Source: Undaria pinnatifida
Lineage: Eukaryota > Sar > Phaeophyceae > Laminariales > Alariaceae
Reading direction: 5' to 3'
DNA: 64,000 nt
Assembly (NCBI GenBank): GCA_012845835.1
Contig: JABAKD010000001.1
Location: forward strand, 10,884,623 to 10,948,622
Part shown: positions 20,622 to 31,120 of the stretch, one piece after another
How the letters are laid out: each line of letters starts with the position of its first letter
Numbering within the stretch: position 1 is the stretch's first letter
Program-made: the position numbers and the translations under genes
The notes under the pieces: generated by a model
What the model was told of the DNA's origin: nothing
The model's database searches: none
Seen by the model: the letters and a program-made list of their open reading frames with translations, nothing else

Positions 20622-21361
20622 GGGAGGGAGAGAGAGAGGGAGGGGGGGAGGGAGGGAGGGAGGGAGGGAGGGAGGGAGGGAGGGAGGGAGGGAGGGAGGG
20701 AGGGAGGGAGGGGGGGAGGGAGGGAGGGAGGGAGGGAGGGAGGGAGGGAGGGAGGGAGGGAGGGAGGGAGGGAGGGAGGGAGGGAGGGAGGGAGGGAGGG
20801 AGGGAGGGAGGGAGGGAGGGAGGGAGGGAGGGAGGGAGGGAGGGAGGGAGGGAGGGAGGGAGGGAGGGAGGGAGGGAGGGAGGGAGGGAGGGAGGGAGGG
20901 AGGGAGGGAGGGAGGGAGGGAGGGAGGGAGGGAGGGAGGGAGGGAGGGAGGGAGGGAGGGAGGGAGGGAGGGAGGGAGGGAGGGAGGGAGGGAGGGAGGG
21001 AGGGAGGGAGGGAGGGAGGGAGGGAGGGAGGGAGGGAGGGAGGGAGGGAGGGAGGGAGGGAGGGAGGGAGGGAGGGAGGGAGGGAGGGAGGGAGGGAGGG
21101 AGGGAGGAGGGAGGGAGGGAGGGAGGGAGGGAGGGAGGAGGGAGGGAGGGAGGGGAGGGAGGGAGGGAGGGAGGGAGGGAGGGAGGGAGGGAGGGAGGGA
21201 GGGAGGGAGGGAGGGAGGGAGGGAGGGAGGAAGGGAGGGAGGGAGGGAGGGAGGGAGGGAGGGAGGGAGGGAGGGAGGGAGGGAGGGAGGGAGGAGGGAG
21301 GGAGGGAGGGAGGGAGGGAGGGAGGGAGGGAGGGAGGGAGGGAGGGAGGGAGGGAGGGAGA
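20622..21361 (+). repeat. (GGGA)n microsatellite, about 740 bp
   Basis: About 185 units of GGGA with a few slips (extra G near 20710, GGAGGA joints near 21105, 21138 and 21292, one GGAA near 21229). Pure polypurine on the + strand. The 273-codon Arg/Glu/Gly frame over it is an artefact. It ends 47 bp before the 5' LTR of the gypsy element. Confidence 0.95.
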
Positions 21362-21408
21362 GTGATGTGGGGAGAAATATTAAGAGGGGTGGAGGGAGAG
21401 GAAACGGG

Positions 21409-21678
21409 TGTACCGCTGTAGTCGTATCATTTGATATCTAACTGCACATAGAATTATGGTTGAATACTCTTTTCGGGGTTTTCATTTATCACTATTGGCG
21501 TTACTTGTGAGCTCTTGAAATCATGAGATACAAACGGGAAAGTCCACGGCTGATGGCATGTCACTTACTCGTCTGATAAGAAACGAACTATTGCATTGTG
21601 GACAAACGTACTTCAAGCTTAGGAGCGGAAGTCTTCGGAGCTGATACGACGGGGGCCGCGGTCGCGCGAGTCGGTATA
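21409..21678 (+). mobile_element. Ty3/gypsy element, 5' LTR
   Basis: It starts TGTACCGCTGT and ends GTCGCGCGAGTCGGTATA. The partner LTR at 27639-27902 starts the same way and ends GGTACA, giving the canonical inverted ends TGTACC/GGTACA; the 5' copy has lost the final CA to TA. By eye the two LTRs agree at roughly 80% of positions with small indels. Flanking bases do not give a clean target-site duplication. I do not recognise the primer-binding site after it. Confidence 0.85.
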
Positions 21679-21789
21679 TTTCAATTGAATTGGGTAAGTT
21701 CTTCTTACTGCCTAAACCGTGACCCATTTGGTTTTTGGATGTCGGAAAGCAGTGCTTTGCGTGTTTGTGTTTGACACCAGCCGAAAGCA

Positions 21790-22750
21790 ATGGAAGCCCT
21801 TACTGCAGCAAGAGGAGCGCGAGCGCAGCGCGCTGGTGGAGTCAATCCTGCACGATGGGGTAACCTGAGAGGTGGAGGCCGTGTCGGTGGTGGACTGACG
21901 CCAGAAGTCAAGGTGACGATAGTAGAAGACAAGCCACCTAGCTTGAATAGTGATGCTGTTATCGTCGAAGACATGCGTGAAATTCTTGTCGCGTGCTCGG
22001 AGTACGAGCAGCAGCTGTATATCACAAACCACGATGGAGGAGACCAGGTGCTTGCGAGGAGGCGAGAGCTGCTAGGTTCGGCGACTCAAATGATGGCGGC
22101 TGATTAGTACTACGATGGCAAGCTCTGAGTCGACCTCTCCGAGGGGGAGTTTATGCATCGGCTCAAAACGTTTGTTGGCGTTGATATGCAGCAGACAACT
22201 GACGACGATTTTTGCCGCCAATTGTTCCGTGTGCTGAAGATGGATGTCGGCGTGCCGGTTGATAGCAGGGTGTGCATGAAAAAACGTGCCTTGCGAAAAT
22301 ACCTTGCAGACAGCGGCTTACGGGGGTGGTAAAGCCCGACGGTCGTTAGTACACGCAGCAGCATTGGCAAGGTGCTGGTGGAGACCATGGCGGTGTTAAT
22401 TGAGCCACTCGAGTTTCGCCACAAGGTGGAAAGGAAGATGCGCTTCGATCTCGTAACGCATGATCCTGAGTCACTGTTCAGCATAGTTGCCAAGCAGCAA
22501 CGGGAGCAACCTGTAATTGAGGGAAACGATGCTAAACGTAGGTAAACGGCCAAACGGTGTGCGGCTAAGTCGGTGACTGCTGCGGGGACCAAGCTGAAGA
22601 AAAGTGCTGCTGACGAGCACGATTCATGCAAGAGTGACAAGGCCGCTGGTGTGAAATCACAGTGGAACCGTCGGTACAACAACAACGAGTGATTTTTGTG
22701 TGGCAAGCAAGGTCACAAAACGCGGGACTGCCTTCATAGCCAGCAGGGTA
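21790..22750 (+). pseudogene. gag: Ty3/gypsy gag, with internal stops
   Basis: The first 106 codons are open (21790-22107). The reading continues beyond that stop through an alpha-helical-looking segment with further stops near 22328 and 22542, then to a basic Lys/Arg-rich stretch and a CCHC zinc knuckle at 22690-22728 (LCGKQGHKTRDC). The codon where the first Cys of the knuckle should stand is TGA (22690-22692), so the knuckle has three of four ligands. Gag would form the particle and bind RNA; this copy cannot. Confidence 0.7.
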
Positions 22751-23249
22751 AGGCGGAGAAAGGCATCCATTGCCAGAGCCAGGGCCGGAGCCATACCCAG
22801 ACGCTCATACAGCAGCAGCAGTTCACAAGCGGTCTCGCTAGGCATACCCGGAACAAGGCAACCGGGATGACGCCTGCGTCTGCCACCCCTCGAGCTGGTG
22901 GGTACAAGACCGCCTCAAAAGCAATGGTTACGGAGACCGAGCCGCTGCGCCTGAAGCGGCCACGCATAATGACGACAACTACGTGTACATTCGCGTGCCG
23001 CGGGAGACGATGGCGCCAGCCAGTGGATATCGGACTCACGGAGACGGTGCAGCACCAGGTTTCCCAAAACGCTGGGCCACAGAATGCAGCACTAGTTCAT
23101 CACTCCGTTGGGGTGCAGCTGCCGGCACCCGCGTCCCAGCAGTCGTGTGGTGATTCCAGCACAATTTCATACGCGCGTGTCTCCGTTTTACAACCTGGTG
23201 GTAGTGGTGATACGAACGTGGATACGGTGGAGACCGAACCGCACTCGCA

Positions 23250-23780
23250 AGCCCTAACGCAGAATCTTGCGGGGAGTCTTTCGGTCCAGGTGATTCCGCA
23301 GCTTTTGAGGTTAAGGTGCTCATGGATTATGGCTCAGGCATCACAGCAAAGTCGGAGGAGGTGGTAGAGACCGTGCAGAGACAGTCGAAGATAGCCCAAA
23401 CCGCGTTAACGCAGGTGTTTGTTAGGCATGCGCGTGTGATGACGTCGTTGGGCCAGGAGTGTGATATTGAGACGCAATCATGTCCGATCCACTCAACGAT
23501 CGAAACTCCATGGGGACCAGTCCGGTTTACCACGCCGTTCAACGTACACCATGGGGGAGGCAATGTGGTAATCATCGGGAAGAAAACGCTGAAAATGAAA
23601 CTCCGCATCGACGTCATGGCGCAGCTCGAGGCATCTGTACTGAAAGTATATGCGTTCCAAGATGACGCTGGGATGGAATTTGCAGCTCTTGCTGTGGGCG
23701 AGCTAAACGATGGTGCTGTGCTACAGGTGGTGATGGCTGTCACGACCTTCGGGCCGGGCTGTGACGCATCACGTGACGTG
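23250..23780 (+). pseudogene. Ty3/gypsy aspartic protease region
   Basis: The frame 23316-24476 begins with a hydrophobic strand followed by LMDYGSG (Asp codon 23325-23327). It sits where retroviral-type proteases have D-S/T-G, with Tyr in place of Ser/Thr. Downstream segments (TPWGPVRF, IIGKKTLKMKL, IDVMAQLEASVL) are typical of the protease-to-RT linker of this gypsy lineage. The frame then runs out of phase because of the duplication at 24081-24334. The substitution at the catalytic triplet probably disables the protease. Confidence 0.65.
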
Positions 23781-24065
23781 GAAGATGAGGTCACACTGAT
23801 GCTGCTGTCTCAACGAACCATGGTGTTCCAGGATTCTGAGGTGGATATGCATCATCGTGTGCGCGCGTTGGAGACAGCGGTCGAGGAAGCTGTTGGCCAT
23901 GGCGTACCGCCGGAAGGTGCCAAGATGTTGCACGATATCGTTTTTTGCACCCACTTTTACGTATTCCGTCGGTCATTGTTGGGCGATCCACCTTCGCGCG
24001 TGGAGACCATGACAGTCCGCCTTCAGCCAAGTGCGAAGGCGATGCGGGCCAAGCCGCGTGCATCC

Positions 24066-25112
24066 CCGCCAGCCAAGGCAGCTTGGCTACTCGAACACAT
24101 GGTCAGCCTAGAAACAGTCGGCATGGTGTTTCGGAACCCGCAGAAGATACACGCAAGCGTGGCGACGGCAATTCCCAAGGGATCCAACTTTGCCGCATGG
24201 TCACGCGGCTTGGCTGCACGAACACATGGCCAACTTGGAAACAGCCGGCATGGTGGTTCGGAACTCGCAGACGATCTACGCAAGCGTAGCGATGATAATT
24301 TTCAACGGATTCAACTCTCACCGCATGCTTACGAACTGTCGGGCCGTGAACGACACGATCGAACCGGTGTCTATGCCCATGCCAAACCTGGAAGACAAAG
24401 CGTCTCTGTTTGCGGGCGCAACCGCATGGCGCACGCTGGATTTGCTGCATTACTACTGGAAGGTGTCGCTGAGTGAGGATGCCCAGGAGATGTTCGCCAA
24501 CGTCCCTCCGGAGGGGTTGTTCACGCCGTGTCGTGTTCCGCTGGGGGTGCTGAACGCTACCGGATACTTCCAGGCAACAATAGGTGATGCCGTGGAGGGA
24601 TACATCGACAAGATATGTTTGGTGTGGGTGGACGACATCGTGATCTGGGACGGGACGCCTGAGATTCTTTTCAGGCTGCTATTGGCGGTTTTGGATGGTC
24701 GCCTGGAGCGTGGGCATTTTGCTGCAGCCCATAAGACCGTCTTCTTCCGAAAAAGAATCAAGTGGTGTGGGAAAATCCTCTCCGGACAGACGGTTAGCCA
24801 CGACCCCGAGCGCACCCAGAAATTGAGTGAGGTACGTCAATCGGAAACCGCCGGCGAGCTCATGAAGTTCCTTCAAGCAATCAACTGGATGCGGACGTTT
24901 CTGCCTGAGCCCGCGGAGCTAGAGGCGCCGTTGCAGGGGCTGCTCGAGGAGTGCCTGTGCAATACACGGCGCATCAAACGCGTGGCGGCGCGCCGTGTCA
25001 TAAAGAGCAGCGAGTGGACGGACGAGCGTGCGGCCGCGTGGGGTGCCGTGCGACTACGAGTGAGCGAAGCGGTGCCTCTGGCTCACCTAAAGAGCCAGGA
25101 TTGTATGTGGTG
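24066..25112 (+). pseudogene. Ty3/gypsy reverse transcriptase
   Basis: The frame 24190-25113 carries RT motifs in order: NCRAVND (about 24340), the motif A region ending in WRTLDLLHYYW (about 24430-24460), PLGVLNATGYFQ (about 24540) and the catalytic WVDD at 24625-24636. Behind it lie the thumb and connection. The N-terminal part is a 127-bp tandem duplication (24081-24207 and 24208-24334). Since 127 is not a multiple of three, it throws the upstream protease out of frame with RT. The gag-PR-RT-RH-INT order identifies gypsy rather than copia. Confidence 0.85.
24081..24334 (+). repeat. 127-bp tandem duplication inside gypsy RT
   Basis: Both units start GCTTGGCT (24081 and 24208), share CGAACACATGG, AGCC/ACTT..GAAACAG, CGGCATGGTG, CGGAAC.CGCAGA and ACGCAAGCGT, and end with CCGCATG. 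They are about 80% alike, so the duplication is not recent. Confidence 0.8.
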
Positions 25113-25560
25113 ATGTTCCATGATGCGAGCGACAAGGTTTGGGGGACTTGCACCTTCCAGGTTCCGATGGTCGAGTTGAGGAGCAGCGTTGCAACCATGT
25201 ACATGTGCAATGCGCCGCTGGGACGTCTGGGTGGGCCTTTTGGAGGTTCGCAGCAACGACAGGCAACTGTGGACAAGAAGGGCTTCGCGATCGTGAGCAC
25301 GTTTACGCGGCTGCCATACCCGCTGGGGTGGGGTGACGATACACTGTGATCATCAGAACCTCGAATATATTTTTGGTGCGAACGGAGCGCCCACATCCAA
25401 GGCGGTGGCACAACGTCTACAAAGATGTCGTGTGTTTCTCAAACAGTCCTCGTACACCATCGTGCACACCCCTTGCGACGAGAACTGCTGGGGAGACCGG
25501 CTGTCGCGTTGGGTGATGCGTCCGGGAGGTCCGGTGTGCGTGCACGCGAGCGTCAAGTAA
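25100..25560 (+). pseudogene. Ty3/gypsy RNase H
   Basis: Two shifted frames together give the retroelement RNase H pattern. A strand with HDASDKVWG (Asp near 25120) and a GSQQRQATVDKKGFAIV segment (Glu of the usual DKEG is Lys here) lie in the frame 24951-25349. A one-base shift near 25345 leads to DHQNLEYIF in 25333-25560, followed by RLSRW and a stop at 25558. The Glu-to-Lys change and the frameshift argue for loss of function. Confidence 0.75.
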
Positions 25561-26500
25561 GCGGAGATGCTCTTCGCTGGGAGCGGCGACAAGTTTCCGA
25601 AGAAGGAGGTTGTGCGCGGCGTGCAGGCGGCCGCTGCGAGGGACGGGCACACTCTCAATACGGCGCTGGGTGTGGTTTTGCTACATTCAGAAGGGCTGTA
25701 CCGGGTAGAGTACCACGGCCACCGTGCCGGCCGAGGCCGAGTCTCTGAAGAAGCGACTGCTGGTGTATGCCCACCTGGAGGAGACGGGACACCGCGGGGT
25801 CGATGCAACGATGGCTCGGCTTGAACGGCGCTGCGTATGGGAGGGCATGGCAGGTGACGTGCGGGACATGACTCGGGTTTGCCTGTACTGTGCGGACACC
25901 AAGTCGGGGGCGCTAATGCGCCGTGTGTTGGAAGAGACCCTTCATGGGCGAGAGCTGAACGCAGTTGTGCATTTCGATTTTCTCTTCTTGGGGGAAAGCG
26001 CGGTGGATGTCAGCGTTGATGCTGTGAATGGATTACAGTATCTGCTGATCATTCTCGACGACGTGAGTGGATACACATGGCGGTGACGATTTAGAGCGTG
26101 CACGGCTAACGGCACCGTGGAAGAGCTTGTTCGCTGATGTGCCACGTTTGAGCCGCCAACCACGTGGGTGAGCGACAATGCGACCCATTTCGGCAACCGC
26201 GTGGTGCGCAAGCTGGCGAAAGCACTGGGTGTTGAGCATCGGTTCTTAGTAGCCAACAACGCGTGGACCAACGGGACCGTCGAGCGCATGATGCGTGAAG
26301 TGATCCACGGGACGAAAGAAATGCTCAACAAGGGGGGGCGGCCGCTCAGCGAGTGTGTTGTGGTACTCCCGGCCGTTCAATGGGCAATGAAAGCCAACCT
26401 CAACCCTAACCCTAAGGTTGTGGCGGAAGCCGCTGCACACGACCCCTTACCACGTCATTATGGGGTGTGAGCCGCGTACGGCCTTTACTGCTCTCATTGC
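25561..26500 (+). pseudogene. Ty3/gypsy integrase
   Basis: The zinc-binding HHCC motif is visible (HLEETGHRG, then CLYC, about 25770-25895). The catalytic core follows, with Asp in HFDF (about 25972-25983), Asp in WVSDN (26166-26180) and Glu in VERMMREV (26279-26302), the D,D-35-E arrangement. Stops interrupt at 26084-26086 and near 26134, where TGA stands in an RxCATF context usually occupied by Trp. Another stop and frame change follow near 26468. It can be recognised with confidence but is not functional. Confidence 0.85.
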
Positions 26501-26545
26501 GGGGGACGTCGAGGATTTCCATTTAGCCCAATCGACGAAAACAGG

Positions 26546-27146
26546 TTGCAACAGATGATGATTTCTCTGGTGGACACCCAGGAGGAGCTCCTGACAGGGG
26601 TGCTGCAACGCGTTGACGCCAATCGTCGTCACCACCGACCCCGCGGAAGTCGCGGCAAGGCGCCGCCGCATTTCACGGTAGGCGATTGCGATATATTGGC
26701 TCGAGTGCCCACGCAAAGCAAGCACTACAAGCTCATGAGCACGTGGACCGGACCGTGGCGTGTTTGCCAACGACAACAAAGAGCACGTGTATGCGGTGCA
26801 GCACTTGGTCACAGGCGAACTGCGCGATGTCCATGTGGCGAGGATGCGGCGTTACGCCGATGACCAGCTCAATGTTACCGGGGAGCTCCTCAAGGGTTTC
26901 CAGCAATTGAAAAACCAGGGCGAGTACCACATCCGGAACATCTCGGCTATCGAGCTCTTTTAAAACGGTGACGAGGTCGTCGTCCAGATGGCGTGGGAAG
27001 GACTGGAGGAGGCGGGGAGCACCTGGGAGCCGATGTCGCGCGTGTTCTATGACGCGCCGGCCGTGCTGTGCAAAGAGCTCAAGGTGCTGCGGCCGAAGGT
27101 GGACCAGACGTGGGCACTCGTGCAGCGGTATAGTCTGCGTTTGTGA
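26546..27146 (+). pseudogene. Ty3/gypsy integrase C-terminus and chromodomain
   Basis: The GPY/F-type module (STWTGPWRV, about 26735-26760) is followed, after a frameshift, by VTGELRDVHVARMRRY (26805-26860). Then comes a chromodomain-like segment with GEYHIRNISAI, a stop at 26961, and WEGLEEAGSTWEPMSR (about 26994-27041). The terminal LVQRY motif precedes the stop near 27144. A chromodomain behind integrase marks the chromovirus branch; it is thought to guide insertion to particular chromatin. Confidence 0.75.
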
Positions 27147-27638
27147 TTATATAGTGGTCTGGGGGGAGTCCCGGATTTTGGGTTGCTGATTTTCTGTTTT
27201 TTTTAGGTTTGAATCCCTAGTTATTCTAACTTGGAGTTTCTGCATCGGGCGCTGATGGAGCCTGACGCAGCCACAGCTGGCCGTTAATCGCCGAGGCTGT
27301 GTGGACAGGGCATTCCCGGGGTTGATGCTCCGCTTTACTGGTGGATACTGTACTGGAATACACATTTCATGTGTGGTCTAGGTTTGGGCAAGTTGCATGC
27401 GCAATTGGAGAGGTGACGCTTGGTGCGTGGTTTGCTTGAAGATATATTGGTGATGACGCGGCTGCTGAGCAATCGTTGTTCACGTTCAGTAAACACGGTA
27501 GATCTTGGGTCGTGTTGAACCTTACCGGGATGTGTTGGACTTGACCAATGCCCCACATACGGACAGCAATGTTTATCAAATCTACTCTGTTTAAGCCAAC
27601 TTGTAGTTGGTAGCCCGAGATGAGCTTTTGGAGGGTGC
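27147..27638 (+). other. Gypsy element 3' untranslated region
   Basis: No long frame continues. A weak purine stretch (GAGCTTTTGGAGGG, 27622-27635) stands where the polypurine tract is expected, directly before the 3' LTR. Confidence 0.5.
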
Positions 27639-27902
27639 TGTACCGCTGTGGTCGTGTCATTGTTGGCATGTTACTGCACATAGAATGGTTTGATACATTT
27701 TGTCAGGGCGTTCAGCTATTGGCCTTTCTTGTGAGCTCTTGAGATCATGAGACACTAACGGTAAGGTCCATGGCCGATGTCATATCCCTTCCCCGTGTGA
27801 TAACGAACGAAACATTGCATTGTGGACAAACGTACTCCGAGGCTACGAGGGGACGTCCTCGGAGCTGATACGACCGGTCCCGCGGTCGCGCGAGTCGGTA
27901 CA
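27639..27902 (+). mobile_element. Ty3/gypsy element, 3' LTR
   Basis: 264 bp, TGTACC...GGTACA. Conserved blocks with the 5' LTR include ACTGCACATAGAA, TTGTGAGCTCTTGA, ATTGCATTGTGGACAAACGTA, GAGCTGATACGAC and GCGGTCGCGCGAGTCGGTA. A TATATAGAC-like box occurs just outside, at 27934. Confidence 0.85.
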
Positions 27903-28059
27903 TGGGGCAAGAGGGTGGGAACCGAGGCGGGCCGTATATAGACACCGGATTTCAGCTTCGACCTTTTTCCCACATTCTGCCGGGGTACAACTGGTTTCTG
28001 CGACAGAGACAGAAAAACAAATCACCGCCACATCAAGACACTATTGGTTTGTTTGGTTG

Positions 28060-28330
28060 AGACACTAGTGCCCAAGGAGGCGTGCAATATGTCCCTGTGG
28101 TAAAGCATATGAACCTACACTCAAAATGCGCGCAACAGAGTCATCGCCATCCAGGTGTACAAATTTGCCTGCCGGCAGGCGCATACCTATCTTAAAATCT
28201 GACGAAAAAACTATGTGTCTCTTCATATATATATATATATGTGTGTGTGCGTGAAAGTTTTGCGTGCATTTTACCTTTTTTAAACGTGCATCCTTCGTCA
28301 TTCGTTTTTCTTTTCTTTATCAGTGCCGGG
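28060..28330. other. Gene-less stretch with (AT)n
   Basis: Contains a perfect 14-bp palindrome GCCTGCCGGCAGGC (28167-28180) and an (AT)n/(GT)n run at 28226-28252. No gene seen. Confidence 0.5.
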
Positions 28331-28650
28331 TCCCCTTCGTTATCCGTGTCCCCCTTTTTGTATGTCTAGCTCCCTTTCATTTCCCTAATATATCTCATAA
28401 TTGTTCCCGTTTTGTTCTTTGAAACTCCCCTTCGTTGCTTCCCTATCCTGTTATCTGCCTCGCTACCCTTCTGTACAGGTTCCTATATTGCTCCCTATAA
28501 TATATATACGTTCCATATTTTTTTCGATCTCTGCGTTTCCCTTCCTCCCCTTCTGCCTGTCTCCAGACGAGTCTCTCCCGGGCACTCTGTTTCTATTTCA
28601 TCCCTCGCACCTGCGACCCGATGAGCCTGCCTTCCAGATAGAAACCCCGT
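28331..28650 (+). repeat. Pyrimidine-rich degenerate repeats
   Basis: CCCTTCGTT, CCCTTTCATT and CTCCCTATA-like boxes recur every 15-40 bp. Frames on both strands are compositional. The 138-codon - strand frame at 28495-28911 is Arg-rich for the same reason. Confidence 0.4.
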
Positions 28651-28911
28651 GAGCGGCGAGGAAAATAATCGCAACGGAAACTTCCCACCACCAACGCCGC
28701 CTATCCTGCTCCTTTTCCAAATCCTCCCCGCCTCCCCCGTCCTCCTCCTCCTCAACCTCCAAACCCGAATGGCTCTCCGGTTGATTTTGTTTCTCCACAC
28801 CCTTCTCCTTCTGCTTGTCCGTTTTGGCCTGTTACAATGGTGATGGTCATCAACAAAAATAACCAGACCATAATTCACAACTTTGCCTATGTATATACTA
28901 TCAGAAAGCAA

Positions 28912-29405
28912 TTGCGAATGCCTTAGTTATGTCATTACCTTAGCTGAATGGAGTTCAGCATAAAATACTAAACTCAAAACAAACATGCTGTACAACTTTA
29001 TGTAATAAGCCCGTTATAAAACTTAAACGAATCGAAATGTATGCGTGTTAGTGTATGAATGAATTGCACGGATTTCAGTACTACGTAGAAAACAACATGC
29101 CGATAAACATGTGGGTTGTACAATGTGATACTAATAATATAAGCTTTACAGACCGAATGACTAAAAGGCGTCATGTTTAACTAGTATAATCATGGAAGTA
29201 ATACCAAAATAATCAAAATTCAAAACGACCCCATTTTTTATGCTGATTGGCGGCATTACTGCTCCATCACCTGACCAAGACCACCGCACAGGAGTTATCC
29301 CAACCTTCATTCCGATCAGCGAAGCACACAATTCGATAGCATCAAATGCACTGTTCGCGAAAACATAGAACCCGGAATTACCGACCGGTATCCTTCATGG
29401 GCAGA
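28912..29405. other. AT-rich gene-less stretch
   Basis: Visibly more AT-rich than its surroundings from 28900 to 29230, with no frame or repeat that I can name. Confidence 0.4.
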
Positions 29406-29407
29406 CA

Positions 29408-29500
29408 CACAACCCGTAACACGCGCGACAGGAGTATCACACGCAGCTCGAACAGACAAGTTTCAGCGAAATCTTGGGTATCACAGCTGATGTGTTTTCC
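29408..29500 (+). repeat. Block F terminal box, isolated copy
   Basis: CCCGTAACACGCGCGACAGG, AGTATCACACGCAGC and TTTCAGCGAAATCTTGGGTA are a diverged version of the box at 8465-8560, 51360-51470 and 60090-60175. Confidence 0.65.
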
Positions 29501-30206
29501 GTTCAGTTTCGAAGAAGCTAATGACTTGCAACTCGCTACGGGAGGCCACGCCTACGAGTGACCCTCGGCCGCTGAAACAGAAAACTCCAACGAAACAGCG
29601 GCGTCCTTCTACCGTAGCCCCTAAGCGCTAGGCCCCTCAACGTAACCTAAGCTCAAAACAAACTGCACTTTCCCGGCGCGTGGTACTGTAGGGATGCAAC
29701 TAAAACTGCTCAGGCTCCTTGCTTTAGGAGCGCCATACATCGCGCAGCACAGTACGTGGTACATGGTATTGGAGTCATCACACGATAGAGGTGAGGCAGA
29801 TGTTTCTGAGCCCCTAACACGAGGATCTAGCTCAATATCAACAACACCAGGACCATGCCTCTGAAGACATTCGTTAGAGCGACAACCCGATGAACATTAC
29901 TATGAGCTAGTCCTAAAACATAGCATACTCACGAAACGATCGTATGAATAACCGACACAGCTCCACGCTTGAGAAGTTGAACCGCACTGTAGATCCATCA
30001 CAAGCATTAATTTACACAAAAACGTACAACCCCTACCGTGGACGGACACAAAAAAAAAAAAGAGTGTGCAACCCGATGCATGAATAACCCCACGGCCTAC
30101 CACCCGTAGGCATGCAGCGAACTCTGCTGTGGTACAACACAGACGCAGTTTGTGGCGGCATTGAGTAGTCGTCTCTTTAAGCTAAAAACGCGTTTTCCAA
30201 ACGACG
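29501..30206. other. Unassigned DNA with MITE-like scraps
   Basis: 29612-29625 has CTACCGTAGCCCC and 29705-29745 has GGCTCCTTGCTTTAGGAGCGCC, which are scraps resembling families A and 2. No gene. Confidence 0.4.
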
Positions 30207-30312
30207 CCCCCCCCCCCCCCCCCCCCCCCCCCCCTTTCGTTGCACGCGTCGCCGCCACTAACATAGCCTTGGCGAAAATGTTTCTCCATTAAAAATGCCC
30301 CCCCCCCCCCCC
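30207..30312 (+). repeat. Poly(C) runs
   Basis: An uninterrupted run of 28 C at 30207-30234 and a second run of about 14 C ending at 30312. Confidence 0.95.
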
Positions 30313-30585
30313 GCTAGTGACTAGTGTTGCGCGCGTCGCTCTCTCTGCCGCATCTTTGGTGACGCCTTTCTTACGTTGGATTATCATCAGATCTCACTTC
30401 GATATCTACGATGTTCAACCCAGACAGACCCCTTGTCACTGTGTGATATGGATCGTCTACCGAGGGCAAGTTGTCGGGTGGGAGGCGTATGATCTGTATG
30501 GCCTGACACGTGTTTCCTGGGTTAGATCTTCACCGAGAATATCTCGCACAGGACATCAAAACGACGGGCATAGGATGATAAAATG

Positions 30586-31120
30586 TGGTGCCTGACCACC
30601 GATGACGGCCTTTAGATGCTAACACAGAGTCGTGGCGTGACGAGCTCGAGCCTGAATGATGATGATTTTTTGACGATGGTGGATCACTTTAAATGGGCTC
30701 TCGTTGGGCCTAAAGAACCTTAGGTCAATATGAACTGCCCAAGATCAGATGCAGGTAGGAAAGAGTGGACTTGATGTGTAAGCACTCGTGTCTCTTCCTT
30801 CTTGCGGTAACAAATTTTCTCGAACCGTAGTATCCACTACATACGACACTCAGGTCAATCTTTCGCACGTGACCTAGTAAACACTTCGATCTTTAGCACT
30901 TGAGCTAGTCAACACCTCGTAGACATGTGACCTGCCAACACGATAATACTTGACGGAATGCAGTACCATGTATGTGTCCTCTTCCATACTCAAAGCAAAC
31001 AACGTCTAACCCGTGCTTCGACAGCTTACCCAGTACTCCGCGTACACCTATTTGACTATGTAATGAACATCTACCTTTACCGGATGCACCCTTTGTGGAT
31101 CTGAATCTTACTCTTTACCA
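30586..31120 (-). mobile_element. Copia element, 3' LTR
   Basis: Matches 36353-36864 along its length: TGTGGTGCCTGACC at the left, GACGAGCTCGAGCCTGAATGA, CTCTTCCTTCTT.CGG, GTAGTATCCACTACATAC, CTCTTCCATACTCAAAGCAA and TTTACCA at the right. Read on the - strand it begins TGGTAAA and ends CCACA, the TG...CA ends of an LTR. It is about 20 bp longer than its partner because of an extra copy of a GACCTAGTAAACACTTCG-like segment near 30870-30925. Confidence 0.85.

Noticed and set aside
20620-21441. A 273-codon Arg/Glu/Gly frame
   Set aside because: It is the direct translation of a (GGGA)n microsatellite; no start context, no non-repeat sequence.
26401-26416. CCCTAACCCTAA-like sequence as an interstitial telomere
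   Set aside because: Just over two units, and it lies in the integrase frame of the gypsy element, where it encodes Asn-Pro repeats.
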